Part shown: piece by piece, positions 1-7,473 of the stretch
Numbering within the stretch: the stretch's first letter is position 1
Layout of the letters: the number at the start of each line of letters is the position of its first letter
Source of the DNA: Leyella stercorea DSM 18206
GTDB taxonomy: Bacteria; Bacteroidota; Bacteroidia; Bacteroidales; Bacteroidaceae
DNA: 49,182 nucleotides
Direction: 5' to 3'
NCBI RefSeq assembly: GCF_000235885.1
Contig: NZ_JH379341.1
Location: 1 to 49,182 of the forward strand
Notes under the pieces: generated by a model
Told to the model about the DNA's origin: nothing
Databases searched by the model: none
The model's input: only the letters and a program-made list of their open reading frames with translations
Program-made: the position numbers and the translations under genes

Positions 1-10
1 GCAAAGTTAC
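1..10 (-). other. attL: attL core, left end of the element
   Basis: GCAAAGTTAC is the reverse complement of GTAACTTTGC and fits the GTANNTTTGC core shared by attDOT and its chromosomal targets. The first six bases recur as the last six of the window (49177-49182), as expected for the two junctions of an integrated CTnDOT-type element. The flanking host DNA is not in the window, so the exact crossover cannot be seen. Confidence 0.75.
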
Positions 11-33
11 TACAAAAAAGTGAAATGCGGAAA
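2..33 (-). promoter_or_regulatory. Outward-facing promoter candidate at the left junction
   Basis: Read on the minus strand, TAACTTTG (2-9) is a perfect Bacteroidetes -7 box (TAnnTTTG). TTTC at 30-33, 20 nt upstream, is a 3/4 match to the -33 TTTG. Transcription would leave the element into the left flank. The -7 box is part of the att core itself. Confidence 0.35.
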
Positions 34-130
34 GATATAGTGATAGAATTGAGTTACAAGGGTTTTGGTTGAAGTGGCGATAATCCGTGAAGCCATTACA
101 ATCCCTGCCGAAGCCAAATCCTGACGCCGC

Positions 131-243
131 TACGTTACTTGTTCGTAACCATGCCCGAAAATGCGACAAACGGGTACGAATAGCGAAACAAGGCTCTAAG
201 GAATAGTGAGTTATCCATAACTCATGCGAAAAATCAGGTTACG
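131..243. other. Left-end arm region (329-bp non-coding stretch): dyads and GGTTACG sites
   Basis: Bases 11-329 hold no gene. They contain a GTTAC/GTAAC dyad (134-149), a perfect 8-bp-arm dyad TGAGTTAT-CC-ATAACTCA (207-224), and the heptamer GGTTACG in both orientations (144-150 as CGTAACC, 237-243). The same heptamer occurs twice near the right end. By analogy with IntDOT biology these are candidate arm-type integrase or Xis binding sites and may also control int. The assignment is inferred from symmetry only. Confidence 0.4.
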
Positions 244-329
244 GAAAAAGATTGCGCCGTTCCTCCCCGTTTTGCGTACCAACACCGGACTCTTCACCAA
301 CTAATTTTGAAACCCAAAAATTAAGGACA

Positions 330-1565
330 ATGAAGAGTACATTTTCAGTAATCTACTACCTCAAGCGTCAGGTAGTGAAAAAGGACGGGACAGTTCCCGT
401 CATGGGACGCATCACGGTGGACGGCAGCCAGACACAGTTCAGCTGCAAACTGACTGTCGATCCGAAACTGTGGGACACCAAAGGTGGACGTGTCACGGGC
501 AGAAGCACGGCGGCACTCGAAACGAACCGTATGCTTGACAAGATGCGGGTACGCATCAACAGGCATTATCAGGAAATCATGGAGCGTGACAACTTCGTCA
601 CGGCGGAGAAGGTGAAGAACGCCTTTCTCGGACTGGAACACCGCTACCACACGCTGATGCAGGTGTTCCGCCAGCACAACGAGGACTACGAGAAGCAGGT
701 GGAGGCAGGCATGAAAGCCAAAGGCACGCTGCTGAAGTACCGCACCGTTTACAAGCACATGCAAGAGTTCCTCGACATCCGCTACCATGTGAAGGACATC
801 GCCCTAAAAGAGCTTACCCCGGCTTTCATCTCCGACTTCGAGATGTTCCTGCGCACGGACAAGCACTGCTGCACCAATACCGTGTGGCTGTACGTCTGCC
901 CGTTACGGACGATGGTATTCATCGCCATCAACAACGAGTGGCTGACGCGCGACCCGTTCCGCGAGTATGAAATCAAGAAGGAGGAAACAACACGCAGTTT
1001 CCTGACCAAAGATGAGATCCGCCTGCTGATGGAGGGGAAACTGAAAAACGCCAAACAGGAATTGTACCGCGACCTCTACCTGTTCTGCGCCTTCACGGGG
1101 CTGTCGTTCGCGGATATGCGCAACCTTACGGAAGAGAATATCCGCACCTACTTCGACGAACACGAGTGGATAAACATCAACCGCCAGAAAACGGGCGTGG
1201 TGTCCAACATCCGCCTGCTCGACATCGCCAACCGCATAATCGGCAAATACCGGGGACTGTGCGGGGACGGCAGGATATTTCCCGTTCCGCATTATAACAC
1301 GTGCCTTGCCGGTATCCGTGCCGTCGCCAAGCGTTGCGGCATCACCAAGCATATCACGTGGCATCAGAGCCGCCACACGGCAGCCACGACGATATTCCTC
1401 TCCAACGGTGTTCCCATCGAAACGGTCAGCTCCATGCTCGGACACAAGAGCATAAAGACGACGCAGATTTACGCAAAGATAACCAAAGAGAAGCTCAATC
1501 AGGACATGGAGAACCTTGCCGCAAGATTGAACGGCGTCGAGGAATTTGCAGGTTGCACCATCTAA
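330..1565 (+). CDS. intDOT: IntDOT tyrosine recombinase (integrase)
   Basis: Site-specific tyrosine recombinase that integrates and excises the element through the 10-bp att core. The ATG at 330 (MKSTFSVIYYLKRQ), preceded by TTAAGGACA, gives 411 aa, the length of IntDOT. A longer start at 252 is open but adds unlike residues. An N-terminal arm-binding and SAM-like core-binding region is followed by a catalytic domain from about residue 240. Ser259 stands where most family members have the first catalytic Arg (TGLSFAD). His345 and Arg348 lie in WHQSRHT, the LGH box follows, and Tyr381 (QIYAK) is the nucleophile. These numbers match those established for IntDOT. The gene sits at the left end and reads inward. 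Confidence 0.97.
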   Translation: MKSTFSVIYYLKRQVVKKDGTVPVMGRITVDGSQTQFSCKLTVDPKLWDTKGGRVTGRSTAALETNRMLDKMRVRINRHYQEIMERDNFVTAEKVKNAFLGLEHRYHTLMQVFRQHNEDYEKQVEAGMKAKGTLLKYRTVYKHMQEFLDIRYHVKDIALKELTPAFISDFEMFLRTDKHCCTNTVWLYVCPLRTMVFIAINNEWLTRDPFREYEIKKEETTRSFLTKDEIRLLMEGKLKNAKQELYRDLYLFCAFTGLSFADMRNLTEENIRTYFDEHEWININRQKTGVVSNIRLLDIANRIIGKYRGLCGDGRIFPVPHYNTCLAGIRAVAKRCGITKHITWHQSRHTAATTIFLSNGVPIETVSSMLGHKSIKTTQIYAKITKEKLNQDMENLAARLNGVEEFAGCTI

Positions 1566-1576
1566 AAAGAAAAGCC

Positions 1577-1939
1577 ATGAAACGTGACACAATCATCATC
1601 GAGGACAAGGCAGTCAGCGTAACCGGTAACGACGTGTGGATGACCGCCACCGAAATAGCCGGATTGTTCCATACGACCGTCCCGGCAGTGAACGCCGCCA
1701 TCAGAGCCGTCCGCAAGTCGGACGTGCTGAACGACTACGAGGTGTGCCGCTACATGCAGCTTGAAAACGGGCTGCACGCGGACGTGTACGCCCTTGAAAT
1801 CATCATCCCGGTCGCTTTCAGGGTGAATACCTACAACACCCACCTGTTCCGCACATGGCTGGTGGGAAAGGCACTCTCACAAGAGAAACGGCAGACATAC
1901 GTGATGTTCATACAGAACGGAAAAGCCGGGTATTGCTGA
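1577..1939 (+). CDS. Hypothetical protein downstream of int (CTnDOT orf2-like)
   Basis: A 120-aa protein beginning MKRDTIIIEDKAV, only 11 nt after the int stop, so probably co-transcribed with int. The sequence DVWMTATEIAGLFHTTVPAVNAAIRAV (about residues 18-44) looks like a helix-turn-helix, and the rest resembles the virulence-RhuM/Fic-associated DNA-binding style proteins. I assign no function. A strong convergent-type hairpin follows the stop. Genes of this size lie next to intDOT in the family, which supports it being real. Confidence 0.8.
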   Translation: MKRDTIIIEDKAVSVTGNDVWMTATEIAGLFHTTVPAVNAAIRAVRKSDVLNDYEVCRYMQLENGLHADVYALEIIIPVAFRVNTYNTHLFRTWLVGKALSQEKRQTYVMFIQNGKAGYC

Positions 1940-1959
1940 TTGCACATACCCCATAAGAC

Positions 1960-2001
1960 AAGTAAACGGGTAGCACCACAAAAGGTGTCACCCGTTTACT
2001 T
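1960..2001. terminator. Terminator between the int transcript and the convergent HTH genes
   Basis: AAGTAAACGGGT (1960-1971) pairs with ACCCGTTTACTT (1990-2001), with inner CACC/GGTG and a 6-nt loop. A T-run follows on the plus strand. It lies between the 1577-1939 gene and the minus-strand gene ending at 2017. Confidence 0.75.
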
Positions 2002-2016
2002 TTTCATGAAACCGCC

Positions 2017-2319
2017 TCACTCCAGCGGCTTGCGGTAGTTCGCTTCCAGTACCCCGCGCAGCCCCGTTTCCGGGTAAAGCACCTTCCCTCCCAAAAGTAT
2101 GAAGGGCAACACGCGGTTGTTGCGGTATTCCTGCAAGGTGCGCCGGCTCACACGGAGCAGTTCCGACACCTCGCCGTCCGTCAGGTAACGTTCCCCGTCC
2201 AGCGGAGGACGGTAGCTTTCCAGAAATGCGGACAGCCATTTCGAGCCTTTGCGCATATCCTGCACCACAGAGGCTATCGGCTCGTCTTCCATCGTAAAAA
2301 CATCGTTGTTCTCGTTCAT
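2017..2319 (-). CDS. Excisionase-like helix-turn-helix protein
   Basis: A 100-aa protein starting MNENNDVFTMEDE. Residues about 47-92 (YLTDGEVSELLRVSRRTLQEYRNN then VLPFILLGGKVLYPE) form a MerR/excisionase-type winged helix of the HTH_17 class, the same fold as Xis2c and Xis2d nearby. It is read after the 2354-2653 gene on the same strand, separated by 34 nt, so the two probably form one leftward operon divergent from xis2c. By position it may correspond to one of the small orf2-series genes of CTnDOT. Its DNA target is unknown. An adjacent ATG at 2322 is equally possible. Confidence 0.85.
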   Translation of the reverse strand: MNENNDVFTMEDEPIASVVQDMRKGSKWLSAFLESYRPPLDGERYLTDGEVSELLRVSRRTLQEYRNNRVLPFILLGGKVLYPETGLRGVLEANYRKPLE

Positions 2320-2353
2320 CATAACTTCGGATTCAGTGGGTGAATAAATCAAA

Positions 2354-2653
2354 TCATCTGCCGTGCGGATAGAGCGTGCCGACAAGCGGTATCAGCCGCT
2401 TCACCTCCTCTGGCTTGTAATAGAACCTGCGGTTTATCTGCGAGTAGCCGATAAGCCGCCTGTCACGCAGCGTCTGCAACGTGCGCGGGCTTATTCTCAA
2501 CTGCCCGCAGACCTCCTCGCCCGTGAGCCATCTTTCCATGCGCCCCGTGTCGCTTTTGCGCCTCAGGGCGGCGACCTTCTCCGAGAGTGCGCCGAATGCC
2601 GCCACCATCATCTCGAAAGTCTTTTTCTCGATAGATACTATTTCCATATTCAT
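2354..2653 (-). CDS. Excisionase-like helix-turn-helix protein
   Basis: A 99-aa protein (MNMEIVSIEKKTFEMM). An N-terminal helical segment (about residues 5-35) precedes a winged-helix excisionase-type domain (WLTGEEVCGQLRISPRTLQTLRDRRLIGYSQINRRFYY). It is the first gene of a leftward pair and is divergent from xis2c. The architecture, helical lead plus HTH_17, is the same as Xis2c and Xis2d, so a regulatory or directionality role is plausible but not shown. A start at 2647 is also possible. Confidence 0.85.
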   Translation of the reverse strand: MNMEIVSIEKKTFEMMVAAFGALSEKVAALRRKSDTGRMERWLTGEEVCGQLRISPRTLQTLRDRRLIGYSQINRRFYYKPEEVKRLIPLVGTLYPHGR

Positions 2654-2771
2654 GTCATTTAGAGTTTGCCGCAAAGGTAACGAAACGGCATACAAGACGT
2701 ATCGTTTTCCGCTGAAAGGCTGCCTGTTGCGCCGTTTGACCGGGTTACGGAGCCATCTTCCGCAAAAATCT

Positions 2772-2786
2772 TACGTGAGTCACGTA
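2772..2786. promoter_or_regulatory. Dyad upstream of xis2c, candidate RteC operator
   Basis: TACGTGA-G-TCACGTA is a perfect 7-bp-arm dyad 69 bp before the xis2c start. RteC is known to activate the xis2c operon from inverted half-sites upstream of its promoter, and this is the clearest dyad in the divergent gap. A degenerate -7 box (GAATTTTG, 2819-2826) lies downstream. The assignment is inference. Confidence 0.5.
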
Positions 2787-2854
2787 GTGAGTTGTTAAAG
2801 CCCCTTTTGTTTATTGCCGAATTTTGTCGCAGAAACAAAAAGAAAGGACTGAAC

Positions 2855-3217
2855 ATGAAAGTGATAACAATGGAAAGTTCCGCCTACAAGGAGATGATGG
2901 CGCAGATTGCGAACATCGCAGGGTACATCCGCGAGGCAAGGGACGAGAAGAAACGGAAGCGGGAAACCGAAGACAAGCTGCTTGACACGGCACAGGCGGC
3001 GAAGATGCTCAACGTGAGCAAGCGCACCATGCAGCGTATGCGCACCGACCACCGTATCGAGTATGTGGTGGTACGCGGAAGCTGCCGCTACCGCCTTTCC
3101 GAGATACTGCGGCTATTGGAGGACAACACAGTAAGGAACGAGGAAGGGACAATAGACACCCTGTTCCACAACCACACGCTGCGCACGGGCGGCAAACCAA
3201 AAGGAAGGAGGACATAG
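2855..3217 (+). CDS. xis2c: Xis2c excision factor
   Basis: A 120-aa recombination directionality factor, first gene of the excision operon. An N-terminal charged helix (SSAYKEMMAQIANIAGYIRE) precedes a HTH_17 excisionase domain at about residues 45-92 (LLDTAQAAKMLNVSKRTMQRMRTD). The start ATG at 2855 follows AGAAAGG. The stop is 3 nt before xis2d, indicating tight translational coupling. In CTnDOT Xis2c is required for excision with IntDOT, Xis2d and Exc, and also stimulates tra and mob transcription. Expression is expected to depend on RteC. Confidence 0.93.
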   Translation: MKVITMESSAYKEMMAQIANIAGYIREARDEKKRKRETEDKLLDTAQAAKMLNVSKRTMQRMRTDHRIEYVVVRGSCRYRLSEILRLLEDNTVRNEEGTIDTLFHNHTLRTGGKPKGRRT

Positions 3218-3220
3218 GTC

Positions 3221-3571
3221 ATGGAACTGCTCACACGAAACAACTTCGAGGGCTGGATGCAGAAGCTGATGGAACGGCTCGACCGTCAGGACGAACTGCT
3301 GCTGGCGATGAAGGCTGAGGGGAAACAGCCCACTATCACGGAAAGCATCCGCCTTTTCGACAATCAGGATTTGTGCATGTTGCTCCAGATAAGCAAACGC
3401 ACCCTCCAACGCTACCGCAGCGTAGGCGCATTGCCCTACAAGACGCTGGGCAAGAAGACCTATTACAGCGAGGAGGACGTGCTGACATTCCTTTCCAACC
3501 ATATCAAGGACTTCAAAAAGGAAGATATAGCCTTCTACAAGGCTCGTATCCATAATTTCTTTCATAAATAA
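3221..3571 (+). CDS. xis2d: Xis2d excision factor
   Basis: A 116-aa small basic DNA-binding protein whose start is preceded by AGGAGG. The layout repeats that of Xis2c: an N-terminal helix (NNFEGWMQKLMERLDRQDELL) and a winged helix-turn-helix at about residues 45-90 (DLCMLLQISKRTLQRYRSVGALPYKTLGKKTYY). In CTnDOT Xis2d acts directly in the excisive complex and as an activator of the tra promoter. It lies 3 nt after xis2c and 20 nt before orf3, in one operon. Confidence 0.93.
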   Translation: MELLTRNNFEGWMQKLMERLDRQDELLLAMKAEGKQPTITESIRLFDNQDLCMLLQISKRTLQRYRSVGALPYKTLGKKTYYSEEDVLTFLSNHIKDFKKEDIAFYKARIHNFFHK

Positions 3572-3591
3572 CCCATTAAAACATTTTTCAG

Positions 3592-5163
3592 ATGGCAAAG
3601 AAAAAAGACGAAAAGGACGTGCTGGTAGTCCGTGACGAGAAGACAGGCGAGATCAGCGTGGTAGCCGGGCTGAACGCGGACGGCACACCCAAGCGCACCC
3701 CCGCAAAAGCGGAGAACGCGCAGAGTTTCCTGCAATTCGACCGACATGGCGACGTGCTGGACAACTTCTTCAAGAACTTCTTCCGGCAGTGCAAGGAACC
3801 CAGCCGCTTCGGTTTCTACCGCATTGCGGCAGACCAAGCTGAAAATCTCTTAGAGGTGATGAAGCAACTGCTGAAAGACCCCGAAGCGAACAAGGAGCTG
3901 CTCGCCCCTCACAAGGTGGACACCTCCGACTATGAGAAGAAGGTGCAGGAAGAGATGGCAGCACAACAGACAGAGAAACAAGAACCTCAAAAACAGGAGA
4001 ACATGGAACAACGGAAAGAACAGCAACAGGACAAATCCGAACAGATGCAGGGCAAACGTGGCTACCAGCCCATCGACGAGAGTAAAATCAACTGGCAGGA
4101 GCTGGAGGACAGATGGGGCGTAAAGCGGGACAACCTTGAAAAGTCCGGCGACCTTACGAAGATGCTCAACTATGGCAAGTCCGACTTGGTAAAGGTCAAA
4201 CCGACCTTCGGCGGCGAATCATTCGAGCTGGACGCCCGCCTCTCCTTCAAGAAGGACGGTGAGGGAAACATCAGCCTCGTGCCGCACTTCATCCGCAAGG
4301 AGCAGAAGCTGGATGAGTACAAGGAACACAAATTCTCCGACAATGACCGGAAGAACCTCCGCGAAACGGGCAATCTCGGTAGGGTTGTGGACATTGTGGA
4401 CAGGGAAACGGGCGAGATCATCCCCTCCTACATCAGCATCGACCGCAAGACGAATGAAATCACGGACATTCCGGCAAGCAGGGTGCGCATCCCGGAGCGC
4501 ATCGGCAAGACGGAAATCACCACGCAGGAGCGGGACATGCTCCGCGCCGGACTGCCCGTACGCGACAAGCTCATCGAGCGCAACGACGGCAGAAAGTTCG
4601 TCACCACCCTGCAAGTGAACGTGGAGCAGCGCGGCGTGGAGTTCGTGCCGGGAACCGGCAAGTCGCCCCGTACCGCACAGACACAGGAAACCAAAGGCGA
4701 CACATCGAAAAGTCAGGCGCAGGGCGGGGAAAATGCCGCACAGACCAAGAAGGAGCAACGCCGCAACACGTGGACGAACGAGGACGGCAGCATCCGCCCC
4801 ATCAGCAAATGGAGCGGCGTGAGCTTCACCGACCAGCAGAAAGCCGACTATGTGGCGGGTAAAGCCGTGAAGCTGGAGAACGTGACCGACAAGCAGGGCT
4901 TCCATGCCACGATGTATATCAAGTTCAACCCGGAGAAGGGACGCCCGTACCGCTACGACACGAACCCTGACAATGCACAGCAGGTTGCTCCGTCCAACGA
5001 GAGCCGCACGCAGGTGGCGGTGAACAACGATGGCAAGACCAACGAGGCTACAAAGAATCTGAGAGAGCCGTTGCAGAAAGGTCAGACCAACCCGAAGGAC
5101 GCCCGCCAGCAACAGCAGCAGGAGAAGCCGCAGAAGAAAACGGGCAAGGGCATGAAAATGTAA
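3592..5163 (+). CDS. orf3: Orf3, DUF4099/DUF3945 protein of the excision operon
   Basis: A 523-aa hydrophilic protein with no signal peptide. Residues about 120-160 are a Gln/Glu/Lys-rich linker. A DUF4099-like block follows (YQPIDESKINWQELEDRWGV, about 160-240). Two DUF3945-like repeats come next (about 245-345 and 395-455). The C-terminus is Gln/Lys-rich and probably disordered. The gene lies between xis2d and exc, as orf3 does in CTnDOT, where it is dispensable for excision. Its function is unknown. The AT-rich leader before ATG 3592 has no clear Shine-Dalgarno, which is usual in Bacteroides. Confidence 0.9.
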   Translation: MAKKKDEKDVLVVRDEKTGEISVVAGLNADGTPKRTPAKAENAQSFLQFDRHGDVLDNFFKNFFRQCKEPSRFGFYRIAADQAENLLEVMKQLLKDPEANKELLAPHKVDTSDYEKKVQEEMAAQQTEKQEPQKQENMEQRKEQQQDKSEQMQGKRGYQPIDESKINWQELEDRWGVKRDNLEKSGDLTKMLNYGKSDLVKVKPTFGGESFELDARLSFKKDGEGNISLVPHFIRKEQKLDEYKEHKFSDNDRKNLRETGNLGRVVDIVDRETGEIIPSYISIDRKTNEITDIPASRVRIPERIGKTEITTQERDMLRAGLPVRDKLIERNDGRKFVTTLQVNVEQRGVEFVPGTGKSPRTAQTQETKGDTSKSQAQGGENAAQTKKEQRRNTWTNEDGSIRPISKWSGVSFTDQQKADYVAGKAVKLENVTDKQGFHATMYIKFNPEKGRPYRYDTNPDNAQQVAPSNESRTQVAVNNDGKTNEATKNLREPLQKGQTNPKDARQQQQQEKPQKKTGKGMKM

Positions 5164-5174
5164 TCCCGTGTCCG

Positions 5175-5203
5175 CCACTGAATCCAAAATAAAATCCAAA
5201 GTA
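5175..5203 (+). promoter_or_regulatory. Tandem RteR-complementary leader motif before exc
   Basis: CCACTGAATCCAAAATA (5175-5191) overlaps TAAAATCCAAAGTA (5190-5203), 20 nt before the exc start. Both resemble the reverse complement of RteR 7371-7387. The second copy gives an 11-nt uninterrupted match (AATCCAAAGTA), so this is a weaker site than those at mobA and traI. Confidence 0.35.
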
Positions 5204-5223
5204 TCAACAAAAAAGAAGAAGAC

Positions 5224-7311
5224 ATGAAGACAATCATTGCAGAAAAGCCCTCCGTGGCACGTGAAATCGCCCGCATCGTGGGCGCGACAAAGAGAGAGGA
5301 AGGATATTTCGAGGGAGGCGGTTATGCCGTGACATGGGCATTCGGACACCTCGTTCAGCTTGCCATGCCCGACGGCTACGGCGTGCGCGGATTTGTCCGT
5401 GACAACCTCCCGATTATTCCCGACACATTCACGCTCGTCCCCCGTCAGGTCAGGACGGAGAAAGGTTACAAGCCCGACAGCGGCGTGGTGTCGCAGATAA
5501 AAGTCATCAAAAGACTGTTCGACACAAGCGAACATATCATCGTGGCGACCGATGCCGGACGCGAGGGAGAGCTTATCTTCCGCTACCTCTACCACTATAC
5601 GGGTTGCACCACTCCTTTCGTGCGCCTGTGGATCAGCTCTCTCACCGACAAAGCTATCCGCGAGGGACTGCGGAAACTCGAAGACGGCAGCAAATACGAC
5701 AACCTCTACCTCGCCGCCAAAGCGCGGAGCGAATCCGACTGGCTCGTGGGCATCAACGGCACACAGGCGTTATCCATCGCCGCCGGACACGGCACGTATT
5801 CCGTGGGGCGGGTGCAGACACCAACGTTGGCTATGGTATGTGAACGCTACTGGGAGAACCGCCGCTTTACGTCCGAAGCATTCTGGCAGCTCCATATCGC
5901 AACGGACGGTTGCGACGGCGAAGTCGTGAAATTCTCATCCTCCGAGAAATGGAAAGAGAAAGAACCGGCGATGGAACTATATAATAAGGTAAAGGCGGCA
6001 GGTTGCGCCACTGTCACGAAAGCCGAGCGCAAGGAGAAGACGGAGGAAACTCCCTTGCTCTACGACCTGACCACGCTCCAGAAAGAAGCCAACGCCAAGC
6101 ACGGCTTCACGGCGGAACAGACGCTTGAAATCGCGCAGAAACTCTACGAAAAGAAGTTGATAACCTATCCGAGAACGGGAAGCCGCTACATCCCCGAAGA
6201 CGTGTTTGCCGAAATTCCCAAACTGCTCGCTTTCATCGGCACACAGCCCGAATGGAAAGACAAGGTGCGGGCAAAAGCCGCCCCGACACGCCGCAGCGTG
6301 GACGACGGCAAGGTGACAGACCACCATGCCCTGCTCGTCACGGGTGAGAAACCGCTCTTCCTCTCCAAAGAGGACAATACCATCTATCAGATGATTGCCG
6401 GGCGCATGGTCGAGGCATTCTCTGAGAAATGCGTCAAGGATGTGACCACTGTCACGGCGGAATGTGCCGGAGTGGAGTTTACCGTAAAAGGCAGCGTCGT
6501 GAAGCAAACCGGATGGCGTGCCGTCTATGGCGAGGAAAAAGAGGAAATTACCATCCCCGGCTGGCAGGAAGGCGACACGCTGACACCGAAAGGCTCGTCC
6601 ATTACCGAAGGAAAGACCAAACCCAAGCCGCTGCATACCGAAGCCACCCTGCTCTCGGCAATGGAAACGGCGGGCAAGGAAATTGAGGACGACGCACTGC
6701 GGCAGGCGATGAAGGACTGTGGCATCGGTACTCCCGCCACACGCGCCTCCATCATCGAAACGCTTTTCAAGCGCGGTTACATGGAACGCTGCAAGAAGTC
6801 GCTTGTTCCCACCGAAAAAGGACTTGCCCTCAATTCCGTCGTCAAGACGATGCGCATCGCCGATGTTGCCATGACGGGCGAATGGGAAAAGGAGCTGGCG
6901 CGTATCGAGCGCGGGGAACTGTCCGACGACACCTTCCGCAAGGAGATAGAGGCGTACACACGTGAGATAACCTCCGAACTGATCTCGTGCGACAAGCTCT
7001 TCGGCAGCCGTGACTCCGGCTGCGCGTGTCCCAAGTGTGGCACGGGCAGGATGCGGTTCTACGGCAAGGTGGTACGCTGCGACAACACGGAGTGCGGACT
7101 GCCCGTGTTCCGGCTGAAAGCGGGACGCACCCTGTCCGACGATGAAATCAAAGACCTGCTCACCGAAGGGCATACCAAGCTGCTCAAAGGGTTCAAGAGC
7201 AAACAGGGCAAGAGTTTCGATGCTGTTGTCGCCTTTGACGGGGAATATAACACGACTTTTGTGTTCCCGGAGGCTAAAAAGGACAAGAAATTTTCAGGAC
7301 GGAAGAAATAG
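5224..7311 (+). CDS. exc: Exc, type IA (topoisomerase III) DNA topoisomerase
   Basis: A 695-aa TopB-family enzyme. The N-terminal Toprim domain begins at IIAEKPSVAREIARIVG with its DAGREGELIF acidic motif (about residues 106-115). The central gate domains carry the active-site Tyr at about residue 315 (LITYPRTGSRYIPED). A C-terminal zinc-ribbon-like segment (CPKCGTGRMRF...CDNTECG) and a short tail follow. In CTnDOT Exc is required for efficient excision in vivo although its topoisomerase activity has been reported dispensable, and it takes part in regulating tra. It is the last gene of the xis2c operon. The RteR promoter begins almost at its stop codon. Confidence 0.95.
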   Translation: MKTIIAEKPSVAREIARIVGATKREEGYFEGGGYAVTWAFGHLVQLAMPDGYGVRGFVRDNLPIIPDTFTLVPRQVRTEKGYKPDSGVVSQIKVIKRLFDTSEHIIVATDAGREGELIFRYLYHYTGCTTPFVRLWISSLTDKAIREGLRKLEDGSKYDNLYLAAKARSESDWLVGINGTQALSIAAGHGTYSVGRVQTPTLAMVCERYWENRRFTSEAFWQLHIATDGCDGEVVKFSSSEKWKEKEPAMELYNKVKAAGCATVTKAERKEKTEETPLLYDLTTLQKEANAKHGFTAEQTLEIAQKLYEKKLITYPRTGSRYIPEDVFAEIPKLLAFIGTQPEWKDKVRAKAAPTRRSVDDGKVTDHHALLVTGEKPLFLSKEDNTIYQMIAGRMVEAFSEKCVKDVTTVTAECAGVEFTVKGSVVKQTGWRAVYGEEKEEITIPGWQEGDTLTPKGSSITEGKTKPKPLHTEATLLSAMETAGKEIEDDALRQAMKDCGIGTPATRASIIETLFKRGYMERCKKSLVPTEKGLALNSVVKTMRIADVAMTGEWEKELARIERGELSDDTFRKEIEAYTREITSELISCDKLFGSRDSGCACPKCGTGRMRFYGKVVRCDNTECGLPVFRLKAGRTLSDDEIKDLLTEGHTKLLKGFKSKQGKSFDAVVAFDGEYNTTFVFPEAKKDKKFSGRKK

Positions 7312-7322
7312 TATTAACTTTG
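7292..7322 (+). promoter_or_regulatory. Promoter of the RteR small RNA
   Basis: TTTC (7292-7295), a 19-nt spacer and TAACTTTG (7315-7322) match the Bacteroidetes -33/-7 consensus in 3/4 and 8/8 defined positions or spacing classes. The -33 lies inside the 3' end of exc. Transcription should start near 7329. Confidence 0.7.
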
Positions 7323-7328
7323 CCACTT

Positions 7329-7418
7329 GTTCAGAGTAATGAATTGTTCTTCGATACCGGATTACACTCATACTTTGGATTTAGTGGTGGCACTCGGAGG
7401 GATACCGAGTGCCTTTTT
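7329..7418 (+). ncRNA. rteR: RteR small RNA, repressor of transfer
   Basis: A promoter just downstream of exc and a terminator ending at 7418 bound an RNA of about 90 nt, which matches the published size and position of RteR, the trans-acting sRNA that lowers tra expression in CTnDOT. A 5' hairpin can form (GAGTAAT 7334-7340 with 7361-7369). Bases 7371-7388 are left unpaired before the terminator stem. The unpaired stretch contains TACTTTGGATTTAGTGG, complementary to several gene leaders in this same element. No protein is encoded. The identity rests on position, size and signals, not on a sequence search. Confidence 0.8.
7389..7418 (+). terminator. Intrinsic terminator of RteR
   Basis: GGCACTCGG (7389-7397) pairs perfectly with CCGAGTGCC (7405-7413) around a 7-nt loop and is followed by TTTTT. 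Confidence 0.9.
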
Positions 7419-7459
7419 CTTCCTTTTTCCAACCGATTATCCCGTTAATTATCAATCCG

Positions 7460-7473
7460 CTAAATCCAAAGTA
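7460..7473 (+). promoter_or_regulatory. RteR-complementary leader motif before the DUF1896 gene
   Basis: CTAAATCCAAAGTA directly abuts the ATG at 7474 and is the exact reverse complement of RteR 7371-7384. Including one G-U pair, the match extends to 17 bp. It can pair in cis with read-through transcripts or in trans with RteR. Confidence 0.5.

Noticed and set aside
252-329. Longer start for int
   Set aside because: The 411-aa form from 330 matches IntDOT length and catalytic residue numbering.
2806-2826. TTTG...GAATTTTG as a complete xis2c promoter
   Set aside because: The spacer is only 9 nt instead of about 19, so only the degenerate -7 is considered.
4219-5595. Long minus-strand frames opposite orf3/exc and similar antisense frames over exc, tra and mob genes
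   Set aside because: They mirror GC-rich coding frames on the other strand and encode no recognisable domain.
7327-7473. Upstream extension of the DUF1896 protein
   Set aside because: It runs through the RteR RNA and its terminator; the ATG at 7474 gives the family-sized protein.
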